Origin: Himantopus leucocephalus
Lineage: Eukaryota > Chordata > Aves > Charadriiformes > Recurvirostridae
Assembly: GCA_003993805.1 (NCBI GenBank)
Contig: RSEF01000001.1
Location: forward strand, 210,172,567-210,236,566
Reading direction: 5' to 3'
DNA length: 64,000 nucleotides
How positions within the stretch are numbered: position 1 is the first letter of the stretch; the number at the start of each line of letters is the position of its first letter. The notes under the pieces were generated by a model that did not search any database, had not been told where the DNA came from, and was given only the letters and a program-made list of their open reading frames with translations. The position numbers and the translations under genes are program-made. This document shows, piece by piece, positions 14,268 through 24,754 of this stretch.

Positions 14268-14590
14268 TCATAGAATCATAGGATGGTTTAAGTTGGAAGG
14301 GACCTTAAAGATCATCTAGTTCCAACCCCTCCCACTAGACCAGGTTGCTCAAAGCCCCATCCAACCTGGCCTTGAACATTTCCACGGGTGGGGCATCCAC
14401 AACTTCCCTGGGCAACTTGTTCCAGTGTCTCACCACACTCATAGTGAAACACTTTTTCCTAATATCTATTCTAAATCTCCCCTCTTCCAGTTTGAAGCCA
14501 TTCCCCCTTGTCCTATCACTACATGCCCTTGTAAAAAGTCCCTCTCCAGCTTTTTTGTAGGCCCCATTCAGATACTGGAAAGCTGCTATA
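14268..14590 (-). mobile_element. CR1 non-LTR retrotransposon, 3' end, 5'-truncated
   Basis: The + strand begins with TCATAGAATCATAGGATGG, the reverse complement of the CR1 3' tail, and continues through the standard 3' UTR into the end of ORF2. Read on the minus strand, the frame ending at the stop at 14335-14337 gives the CR1 C-terminal block: an RGNGFKLEEGRFR motif near 14470-14515, then VVRHWNKLPREVVDAP, ending KARLDGALSNLV. Sequence similarity stops at about 14590, so over 90% of the element is missing, as is usual for CR1. The GAYKK motif and the C-terminal block are unbroken, so this copy is younger than the one at 18100-19168. Confidence 0.95.
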
Positions 14591-15524
14591 TTGTCAGGAC
14601 AGGCCTGGGCTCTGATGTTCTTGCCCCACACTGTGGCATAAAGCAGCCCTGAAGATGGTATAAAAAGCCATAAAAGCATTACTTTATGGGTGGACAGTCT
14701 TCCTGTGACGTTGGTGGAAAAGTTTCTAACCCACCTCTCTTACGTTCCAGAAAAATGAAAACAGCCTGTTGTGGTGGGTCTGTGGTTCATCAGGTAGAGC
14801 CAAAGAGTTATTTAACCTTTGTTTCCAACAGGGGATGCTAAAGACAAAGCAAAACTGTCTCTGAAACTCCACCCCTTTATCCTTGGTTGCCCTTTAGGCT
14901 TAGCTGTAATTCAGATAATGACAGGAAGCCTAGGTGTCCCAAACAGGCCATATGGTTAAGCCCTTTTTTGTAAAAAGTGCGTTGATTTGTTTTAAAAGAA
15001 ATTGAAGCCCTGTTACATTCACAAGACGTCTCTATGTGTTACCTGTGCAAGAGGCTGGAGAACGAAACTCAGCCCCTCTGTAGGCTCAAAAGGAGTAAAA
15101 TCCACATCTTTCATTTTCCAAGATGGTTAGATGATGAATGAGAAAGTTGCAGGCTTTTCTGGAGGTCAAGATGTTCCTATGTTGACTAAACCATTAACTG
15201 CTTTGCATATGATTTATAAAAATCTTTACTAACACTATAAACAACACTATAGTCTTTTTGTCGAAGGCTAGTACATATTGTTAAGTTTAATTATTTAAAC
15301 CAAATGAGTTTCTCAATTTTCATATTTTTCTGAATTCTAAAATAGTATCATTTATTCATAAAATATCTTGTGATATCTGTAATGTGAAAGACATCTCATA
15401 ACAAATGCAAAGTATATGACTTCCCAGTTGTTCCAGATACATATGTCTATAACAAGTATATAATGCTTCTGTAGAATCTCTGGTTCCACCTAGATTGAGA
15501 AAACTTAATTTATATAAGAAAAAT

Positions 15525-15727
15525 TTTCTTTCTTTTCCTATTTTTATTTTTCCTTTCCTTTTTCTATTTCATTTTCTCTTTTTCATTTTCTTTTTTTCTT
15601 TTCNCTATTTTCATTTTTCCTTTCCTTTTTCTATTTCATGTTCTCTTTTTCCTTTTCTTTTTTCTTTTCTTTTTTTCTTTTTCTTTTCCTCTTTTTTTCT
15701 TTTATTTTCTTTTAATTTCTTTTCCAT
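15525..15727 (+). repeat. Long polypyrimidine tract, (TTTTC)n/(TTTTTCC)n-like
   Basis: About 200 bases made almost entirely of T and C, with TTTTC, TTTCC and TTTCATTTT units. The 89-codon frame here is a Phe/Ser/Leu-rich product of simple sequence and is not a gene. The tract contains a single N at 15604. Its true length in the genome is uncertain because the assembly joined contigs inside it. Confidence 0.9.
15538..15670. repeat. Near-identical 66-bp direct copies around a single N
   Basis: The run beginning CTATTTTTATTTTTCC at 15538 recurs as CTATTTTCATTTTTCC at 15605, directly after the N at 15604. The following 50 bases match closely. As at 738 and 38469, the N sits exactly between the copies, which points to unmerged overlapping contig ends inside a hard-to-sequence tract. 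Confidence 0.75.
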
Positions 15728-18099
15728 TTTCTATAAAAAGTCTGAGGCATGCAAAAACTCCTGATAAATACTTTCTGATGTTTTGCCAGGAGACCAAAGT
15801 TTTTAAAAATGTAAGAAATACAGTTTCACTCAGTTTAATATAAAATGAAGAAAAATCATCCTTGTAAAGTTTATTTGCCAGGGAGAAATTAGTAACTTAG
15901 GATTCCTGCAAGAAAAATGTTTTAGGTTTTTCTTTTTCTTTAATCAGTTCTTCTAAGATAAGTGTTGAATTGCCAGCACCTCAACATATTTGTCAGTAGC
16001 TTGGAAGTGAAAGGAAGATTTTCCAGACAGTGTTGAATTGGCAGGGATCAGAGAAGAAGAAATTAACAATTAATTTAGCTATAAAAGCATTTATATTAAT
16101 TAAATATCTAGGCTAATAAGTAGAAAATATAGTCCAAACAGATAAAACTGAAATAAACATGTTTTGGAGCAACGGATGAACAAAGTTTATCTGTTATAGC
16201 AAGAGATGCTACTGACAAAAGGAATGGGATTTGACAGTCTCAGAAAATTCCCCAAAGCCTTCAGCTTCAGAAGGAAGTAAACATTGTTAGGAAAGAAATT
16301 ACCAGAGGAATACAAGAAATCAGCAGAGCATATCACTACTATGCAAAGCTACATTCCTGACTTCTAAGAGTAAAATCCCTTTGCATTAGTCCACTAGGAC
16401 TGACGAGCAGAACTCACCAGGGCTTTCATCAAACCTGTCCTTAATGTATGGAAAGACAGCACTAAATTTTCTAACACAGGGCTTGGGCAGAACTAAACTG
16501 TTCTTGGTATCCCACGAACACGTTCATTAAAGAGCTTGAACTCTAATAAGAGTCATATTTTTTTTCCCCTGATAAGAATGCCTGATGGGTGGGAATATTT
16601 GTATTCCCTAACAGGATCCAATTGTTTACTTGACGGAACTAAAAACCCAGCCAGTACCTTCACAGCCAAATGATTTGATGGCAAATCAGTATTTTAATCA
16701 TTCTACAATCTACTTTTACCCAGTGCAGGTAAAGTGATATAAGCTTACAAAAAGACTATGCCTTGACCTTTATAGAACTGAGATCAGTAAAAGACATAAA
16801 GAGCCACCTGTGAATTACAAACAAGAGGCCAGCAGTGGCCAGCTCCCACAATCTAATAAATTTGTTAAAAAGGATGCTGTGTACTGGGTGTACTGTACAA
16901 ACTGCCGTATATCCCTGAACTTGCATAGCAGGGAGAGTTCCTCCACAAGAGTACAAAGCGGGAGGGCATAGTGGCAAGCCTGTGTCCTCAGAGAGATCCA
17001 GCCAAGTTAACGTCGTGCTGTGATCCAGCTCTGGCCCTCAGCAAGGCTAAATAATATCAGTGCTCCACTGACATTCTTTTACTGCTTCTAGTTCTGCAAC
17101 CAGTTTTCTCTAAACTGTGTGCCAGTGCCTCCTGTACTTATGCCCAAAGATTATATAAATAATTGTGGCTTAAAAATAATGAAGCAAAAGCCAGGTTCAA
17201 GTGAAAGTGGCCAATGTAGAAGTTCTTAGTTCTTAGTTCATTGTTAATAATTAGTGCCCCATGTCATAAACTGCTGTCCATCTAGCTAAGAGCTAGTACT
17301 CTTTTTAGAGCACCAGCCTCAGCTATGTTCCGTGTAAGGACTTGTGTTCTTCTGTTAGACCTTTCAAAGCAAAGGCCTTGGCTCTGCAAAGATGCCAGGT
17401 CTCAGCGGAGTTACTAAATAGCAGTTATGCCTTGTCACACAATCATGTAAGGCACACAGCATGAGTGCGTGAGCATCTGCCACCCCACTGTAAAATGGTA
17501 AATAAATTATATGGAAAGGCATAGGGAGTAACATCCTAAATACTTTATAGTTCTGCCATTTATTGCCTCATCTATAATGCGAAGAAAATTAGTGGTCAGA
17601 GCCTGGATGTGCCAAATCTTACTGAGAATGGCAGCAATTCAGCAAGGAAAATAAAAGTTAGAACAATAAAATGAACCAAGCCATTCATTGCCAGGAGTAA
17701 AACTCCAGTACAAGTAATAATGCTACAATTTGGACTGTGTTGATGACTCATTGTTAGAAGGAAATAAAGATTTCCCGGGATACCTTGCCTGGACAATAAG
17801 AATCGTCCCACAGACCAGCAGACATACCTTCCCCATGCAGCATTAAAGATGGCTGGTTGAAACACAGAATTTTTCTTCCAGAGGCAAATTGGTTTGGTTC
17901 CAATTCAGTGTCCAAAAATTGTCAGAATTTCCCATGAAATTTAGAGGCAGAAACATTCTGAACCATTCAAAATGCTGTTCTTTGACAGAGTCAAAATCTC
18001 TTCTGTTTTTGTCTATGATTTCTGGGAAAATGAAGGAAAAGAAGGTGATTTGACACTGTATCCCACAATATTCTTGTTTCCAAATTGTGCTTTTACAGT

Positions 18100-19168
18100 C
18101 TGAATGGGTGGACAACCAGATGGGTAAAAAAATCACTGCATGATCCTGCTCAGAGGGTGGTGATTAAAGGGATATTCTCTACCTGGAGCCCTGTAACTAG
18201 TGTGGTACCACAGGGCTCTGTCCTGGGACTGCCTCATTTCATATCTTTGTCAGGGACCAGAAGATGACAGAGTGCATTCTCATCAAGTTTGCAGATGACA
18301 CCACTCAAGGGGGACTAGCAGATGGGCTCTAGGGCTCCGCTGCCATTCAAAGGTGTCCAAGACATGCTGGAGGAGTAAGCCAGCAGGAACATAAAAAAAT
18401 TCAATAAGGAGAAATGCAAAGCTCCTCACCTGCAAAGGACGAGCCCCTCCAACAGCATAGGCTGTGCACTACCTGCCTGGGAAGCAGCTCTGCAAGAAAG
18501 TCCTTGGGGATCCTGCTGAGCACCAGAGCTGAGCATGGGCCCATAGGGTGCCCTGGAAGCAAAAAGGTAAACAGTACCCTGCACTGTATGAACAGGGCAG
18601 AGCCAGGAGATCCAGGGAAGGGAATATCCTTCTCTACTCACTACTGGTTAGATCATAGACACAGTGCCCAGTTTGGTGCACTGCACTACAAGGAAGACAC
18701 TGGTAAACTGGAGAGAGTTCAGTGGAGGCCACCAAGATAGCGGGGGCTGGAGCACTTGTCTTGTGAGGAGAGACTAGGGGAGCTGGACTTGTTCAGCCTG
18801 GAGCAGAGACAGTTTTGGGGGGACTCAACAGCAGCCTCCTGTGACCAAGGGGAAGTTATCAAGGAGCTGTAGCTGTAGGTGAGCTCTTCACATCAGTGCA
18901 TTGAGGGAGAAGAGACAATGGGTACAAATAGAAACAACAAAGGTTCAGATTGGAGAAACTTTTTGCCCATGAGGACAGTTGAGCACTGTCATTGGCTGCC
19001 CAGAGAGGTTGTGCAGTCTCCATCCCTGGAGGTTTTTAGGCCTTGACTATATAAAGCCCAGAAGAGCCCGGTCAGATGTCTTGGAGGCCCTGACTGGAGC
19101 GAAAGGTGGTACTAAACACTTCTTGAGCTCCCTTCCAACCTGCATTGTTCAGCGATCCTATGATTCTC
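18100..19168 (+). mobile_element. Old CR1 retrotransposon, reverse-transcriptase C-terminal part to 3' end
   Basis: The copy starts inside the ORF2 reverse-transcriptase region with a GWTTRWVKK-like motif, then SVVPQGSVLG, the RT motif B (PQGS), around 18200-18235. It continues to the 3' UTR and ends GATCCTATGATTCT at about 19168. A degraded motif C follows: the codons for FADDT are readable near 18280-18303 (TTTGCAGATGACACC), so that short motif is still intact. The reading frame is broken many times by stops and indels, making this the most decayed long CR1 in the window. The 5' part is missing. Intact YIDD/FADD-type residues in a dead frame do not imply activity. Confidence 0.9.
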
Positions 19169-20869
19169 TAATTTTTAATGTGGAAGAAAAATCCATGGGT
19201 TTAATATGAAGAAATCAAAAATCAAAATACTCAGTTTTAATACGAGAAATGAAACTTAGTTGTTGTTTTTGAAACATTTATGACGTTTTAATTTCAAGCC
19301 ATATTTCACTAAAATCATCAAATTCCCAGAGGAAGTTTTGATGCTTATGGGGCAGCAATCTTAGATTGAGTATGGTCCTTTAGGAAATTTTCAAATGGTT
19401 CCGTCAGGAATTATGTACATCAGGAAAAGGGACCTTAGTTTGCTGAGTGTTTTATTAACATAGATTGGAAGTGATCACTGCATAAGAAAGCTACTAATCT
19501 TAAAGACACACAGGAGATAACTGAGGGAGACAGGAGTCTGACAGAGGAGATCAACACATTTAAGATTTAACTTGTCTCTGCATAGCTTGGCTGCATGCTA
19601 GAGGCATTATTTCTGGCAACATGACTCTCAGAACTGGTAGCTTCAGGAACTGTTTGGGTTTTTTCTGACCACATCTGTTAGATCTTTACAAAATCTGTAG
19701 GAAAACATAAAGGAGAAAGTCACAGTCTAGTGGCTGGAACTTTTCATTTTTTTCCTTCGTGTGGCCAGAGGCAGAAAAAACAAGAGTTTGAGATCTCCCT
19801 GTTTCCTGCTTCCTATACACTAACAAGGGCCCCACAGAACAGCTGCATTCACAAAGTGGAAAATAACATTTGTTTTCAGTGATCTGATGAAAGCAGTTTT
19901 CTGACAGAAAATCTTAAAATCTTCTTTCTGAAGCAGTTCAGCAGTGCTTGAGGAAAACTGGCTGAAACAGCCCTACTCTCAGTCCTCCACTTTTGTTCTT
20001 CACAGCAGAGCCTCCTCCACAATGTCTGTCTCCTGATGGAGCTGATGGATAAGGAAAGCATTCTTATACCTGTACAGGAGCAAGTTAGAAAACTCACATT
20101 CAAAGCATTATTGAAATAATCTGTTTAAGGAAACCATGTTATAACACTAAATTTTTCAAACAATCAAAGCAGAAAGGCTGGTTTCTAAGCAGTGGTCTGC
20201 CTACCTGGTGGAGGAATTTTCCTCCTTTGAGAATGTCACCTATATTCACTAGAGAGGAATAGGTACTTCCACATTTTTAGAGGGCTATTTAACTCACCTA
20301 GCCTAAATGGTCATTTTAAGATGAGATGAATCACCCTCTGGAGATAGGTATCTATAGAAAGGACAAATGCCATGATTTAAAAACCTTGGGAGAGTCCTTG
20401 TGCATTGTGGATTTATTGATGTAGTCAAACACACAAATGAAAAATACCTTTTAGATTATATTTGTTTAGCTAATCCAAGTACATGACTTGTGTTTTTGGC
20501 AGTACACAGGTGGTAATCATTTATGAGTCTGTAATAACAGGAGATAAATACAAGCAAAGAGTGCAGCCTCTAACGGACCTGTACAAATAAATTGGTCACT
20601 TTCCTCCAGAAGTGTCTGACTTGTCTTTGCGCCTTAGTCAATAAAGTCCTCAAATGATTAAACGAGTTGATTTGTCCATTATTACACTCCAGCAGACTTT
20701 TTCTTTCCTGCAGGTAAAGATGCCTGTTGCCTAACAGAATCTTATCTTCAGTAATAGATTTTGTGATGTTACCAGTGATTTTTTTATGTAGACCTGATTT
20801 TTTTCTTCTAGTTCATATGTAGTTAGCACTGAATGGATGCATGTCTTGGGTAGTATTTTAAAGAATGAC
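19169..20869. other. Unassigned non-coding sequence
   Basis: No gene or clear repeat is visible between the CR1 copy and the LTR. Frames are short and unrecognised. Confidence 0.55.
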
Positions 20870-21461
20870 TGTGGTGGGTTGACTCTGCCCAGCAGCTAAG
20901 TACCCACCAAGTTGCTTGCTCATTTCCCTGTCGCTGGGATGGTGAAGAGAACTGGGAGAGCAAAGCTTGAAAATTTGTGGGTCAAGATAAAGATAGTTTT
21001 ATAAACGAAGCAAAGGTGTGCACACAAGCAAAACAAAAAGAGGAATTTTTTTAATATTCCCCATTGACAGTAGATGTCCAACCTCTTCCTGGAAAGCAGG
21101 GCCTCAGTACACTTAACAGTTGCTTGGGAAGACAAACACATAACCACAAACTTTTCTGCTTCCTCCTTCTTTTCCTGGCCTTTTACTGCTGAGTAGGATG
21201 TCATAAGGTATGACCGTATCCCTTTGGTTAGTTCAGGTCAGCTGTCCTGGCTGTGTCCCCTCCAAAATTAATGTTCACCACCAGCCTTCTCAACGCAGGG
21301 GCAGTATAAGAAAAAGGAAACCTCAGTAATGTGCCAGCACTGTTCAGAAATAGCCAACACATCGGTGTGTTATTAACACTGATTTAGTTGCAAATCCAAA
21401 GCACAACAGCATACACATAGCTATGAAGAAAATTAACTCCATCCCAGCCAGACCCATTATA
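20870..21461 (-). mobile_element. Solo LTR of an avian endogenous retrovirus (-)
   Basis: Read on the minus strand this is a 592-bp LTR homologous along its length to those at 42409-42993 and 47444-48001. It has GGGTCTGGCTGGGATGGAG near the 5' end, a TATA-like AGTAAAAGG region, and GTCAACCCACCACA at the 3' end. The ends are TA...CA, so the 5' TG has decayed by one base. Flanks are ATGAC (20865-20869) and ACGAC (21462-21466), a 5-bp target duplication with one C/T difference at a CpG. No primer-binding site or viral gene lies beside it, so it is probably a solo LTR left by LTR-LTR recombination. Five-base duplications suit several ERV classes, so I do not assign a class. Confidence 0.85.
21196..21203 (-). 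promoter_or_regulatory. Decayed CRE-like octamer in LTR U3
   Basis: The LTR-sense sequence is TGACATCC, in the position where the LTR at 42409 has TGATGTCA and the one at 47444 has CGATGTCA. All three are explained by decay of an original TGACGTCA. This is inference from three copies; no activity is claimed. Confidence 0.4.
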
Positions 21462-24400
21462 ACGACTCAAGTAATTTTTTCCTAGAGAAAAAAATAGTCA
21501 ATGAAAAGGTAATGCAAGCACAAAGTAGATGGGTGAGAGAGATGAAAGGAGTGGGATAATGCAGTAGTAGAGAAACTCAAGTAGTACTACAATAACTTAC
21601 ATCTGACACCCCTCTCTAAGCAGGTTAGGCTGGAGGAATCTGAATTTCAGCTTTTCCAAGGTGTTGAGCATCTTAAGAAATTTATCTGGTATATGGCATA
21701 AATTCTGGAATTACGTTCTTCAAAATAAGGAATTCTGGAACTTGACTATCTTGTTTATTAAGCATAACTATTTCTTCAACTTTTTAGAGCTGCTGTAACC
21801 ATGATGGTTTAGTGATCTAAACATGCTAGGTTTGTAATAAAAGAAGTATCCTTTATTAGACTACTGACATAGCTAGGTAAAATATGAACTTTCAAATGCA
21901 TAAATTTCTCTTTCATCCTTCTTTGGTGTAGCCAGACACTTGTCTATTTTTTCAACATTTTCAGGCATAAAAAGGAATTTAAAAGAAGACTAATTTAAAC
22001 ACCAAGTTCTCTTAGAATAAGTTAAACAATATCCATAAATAATTGGCACAGGGACTCAGATGTACCACTTCCACTGCTTGCTGAACTATCGTACTGCCAA
22101 AGTCTATCAGAAGTTTTCACTGCCTTTCTTTTCTCATCATGTCCTAGTCAATATTTAGATGTAAATCCCAATTCTACCACATATTCCTTTGATATATGTC
22201 TCTTCAGCCCTTTTTTTTTTAAGTTAGCTTAGATAGAGTCTGCAATCAGCATACTGGATAAATCCAATTCCTTGGATTCTAACTCTGTAACATGCACAGC
22301 ATAAAAAACTTAAGTGACTAATTTAGGAGTTTGAAGTGCACCCTAGAGACCACTTGCCTGCAGGTATGTTTTAAATGCTTACGTTCTGTATTAGAACCAG
22401 CCCTAATACTTGGGGTTAAGAAAAGCCCTAAGCAACAAGATGTCTTAAATTTAAGCTTTGGAATGCTGAACCTTAATTCCCCCTGTAAATCTAGCCTCAA
22501 GAGATTAGGTGATTTTTTGAACCCAGATCCTCCAAACTGTGGTGTAGAAAGCCCTTTCTCAGCCCAAAGCATACCTGAAATTAGATTAGAATAAATTTAT
22601 TTCCATGAATTAAAGTAGCAGTTTAAGAAGAACTAACTATAATATATAGTACCTGAGCAATTTCATGGTCTTACTACAAGATGCTATGGAGACATGATAA
22701 CCAATTTCAGCAATCATGATATAATTACAAAGAGGTAACATCTTCAAAAAACTCATATTTCTTCAACAGCAGAAATTGCGTACTTAGGAAAGAAATTAAA
22801 CCCAATAGGAATAACCCAAATCTCATGAATGTAGGGAATGAAGAAATTTGAATTTTGAGTTTTTAAAAGCACATAGAGCTCTGTGGAACCCATCCTCTGA
22901 CTGCTACAAGCTTATCTGTGGTAAGATAGCTCTCAAGGACAGCGATACTCAAGACCAAGGCATGAAAGAGTGTTCAAAGTTTCTCAGAGCTGACTGATGA
23001 AACCAGTTCAGCCTACAATTGTCAGGAAAGATGCCTACCTTTTGATAATTTTACAAGTATATTTCATCATTCTCTTTCTGATATCTCGATATCTCTTTCC
23101 GTTGCTCTTCCAAGGGGAATCAATTTTTCTACATTTCTGTTTATGGAGCAAAAGAAATGAACTTTTGAAACACAAATGAGGTACTACCTTTTGCAGAAGC
23201 TTTGTTTAAAGGCTCATCTTCACAATGAAATTACCACAGCAGTGTGGTAAAGAATGTCTTTGTGTCTGCTTCAGACCTGCTGCAAAGGCAAGGTTATAAG
23301 ACTTCTTTCATTATGGGCTGGGAGAAATTTATTTTCCTTGTATTTACCATAGGCCAAATGTCCAGACATAGGTAGCTATAGTGAGCTATAGTGGCACAGC
23401 AAATATAAAGTTGTTAAACTATGATTACTATATGAGAGGTCTGTATCTTGCATATTAGGACTTCCCCTACATTGTTTTCAATGAAAAATGTATTAAGCAA
23501 TTACCTCTTTTATGTACCATACACTTTTCCGGAAGGTGTAACTCCTTAAGGACAGTGGAACCTTTTCCAAAGGAGCAATTTTGATTATTATTGTTATTTT
23601 TTGTTTTGCCTCAACACCTTGGTAGCAAAGGGAATTTTCATGTTTCCTATTTCTGGATTGGCATAAGGACCTGAGTGCTACCCAGTTTATACACTTCTCA
23701 TATTTAAAAACAAGCCTGATGCCATCATACAAAGTCCCTTCTGCTCTTCATCTTTCTCTTTCCCACCCCCACATCTCTATTTCAATTTCATCACATAAAA
23801 AACTATTTCGTAAATGAGAACAGGCCCCAACTGTCACAGGCTTCCAAAGCACGACCATGATTTTTCAGAGATTCTAAAACCCTTCTCCTGGGATCCTCAT
23901 TAAATCCTCTCTTGGGAAAAATGTTAAGCATATTATGATTTTTTTTTCTTTTTGCCTTTTGAAGTACAGCTTGATATTTACATATACTTTATATGTGACA
24001 ATGTAGAAGGGCTTTTTTTTTCTCTCTTTAACATGGCTTCCCATGGCAATGTGGTTGAAGTGTCCACAACACCACATTTTTTGTCACAGCCATTATAGGC
24101 ATGGCTCTTTTCATCTGTTTTAATGACTTATGGGGAAGAGTACCTGAATTCTGAGCAGTGGTCTAGGAGACAATAATCTGAACTCTAAGAATTTGTGTCT
24201 ATAGCTATGTCAGTTCCATGTAATTACTGCAATGAGGTATATGTAGAGGCACTAGATAATACATTACACTCCGTAAAGTCAAATAGAATAGTAATTAAAA
24301 AAAAACACTGAAAGGTCTCTATGAAAGGTGACATTCTTTGTTTGTTATGACCATGGACAATAGCTAGTATTTTATATATATATATAAAGTATTTTATATA

Positions 24401-24546
24401 AACATGGTAAAATCTACAACAAAACAAATAATGATATTTTTACTCTAGCCTAGATATATATGTTTTTCTATTGTTGTTATTTGCTATGCTCACAGGTTTC
24501 TCTCTTTCTCAAGTATGAGATGAATTGTGCTTCTTTATAGAAATTG
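21462..24546. other. Unassigned non-coding sequence
   Basis: No gene or clear transposon. A small local duplication (GAGCTATAGTG-like words near 23372-23395) is present. Frames up to 87 codons are unrecognised, and two of them (22318-22572 and 22331-22594) overlap on opposite strands, as chance frames often do. Confidence 0.5.
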
Positions 24547-24754
24547 TCATAGAATCATAGAATGGTTTAGGTTGGAAGGGACCTTACAGATCACCTAGTT
24601 CCAACCCCCCTGCCATGGGCAGGGACACCTTCCACTAGACCAGCTTGCTCAAAGCCCCATCCAGCCTGGCCTTGAACACTTCCAGGGATGGGGCCTCCAC
24701 AGCTTCCCTCGGCAACCTGTTCCAGTGCTTCACCACCCTCAGAGTGAAAAATTA
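24547..24754 (-). mobile_element. CR1 retrotransposon, short 3' end
   Basis: It starts TCATAGAATCATAGAATGG and shows the standard antisense CR1 3' UTR, followed by the end of ORF2 (GCTTGCTCAAAGCCCCATCC). Similarity stops after CACCACCCTCAGAGTGAAAA, so only about 200 bp remain. The truncation point carries an 11-bp direct repeat, GTGAAAAATTA, at 24744-24754 and 24760-24770. Microhomology of this kind is commonly seen at 5' junctions of non-LTR elements. Confidence 0.95.

Larger units (their letters stand above)
14591..18099. other. Unassigned sequence with a large pyrimidine tract
   Basis: No gene is supported. It contains the T/C-rich block listed separately. The part at 17860-18095 has repeated GAAA/TTTC words like those of very old amniote hAT-type fragments, but without ends or duplications I do not name it. 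Confidence 0.5.

Noticed and set aside
14765..15120. TGTTGTGGTGGGTCTG as a possible LTR start
   Set aside because: There is no second end, target duplication or poly(A) signal in the expected place.
15495..15764. Phe-rich 89-codon frame resembling a membrane protein
   Set aside because: It is translated from a pyrimidine tract and includes an N; the composition alone explains the hydrophobicity.
17860..18095. Old hAT-type DNA transposon fragment
   Set aside because: Only a loose resemblance in GAAA/TTTC words; no terminal inverted repeats or 8-bp duplications are visible.
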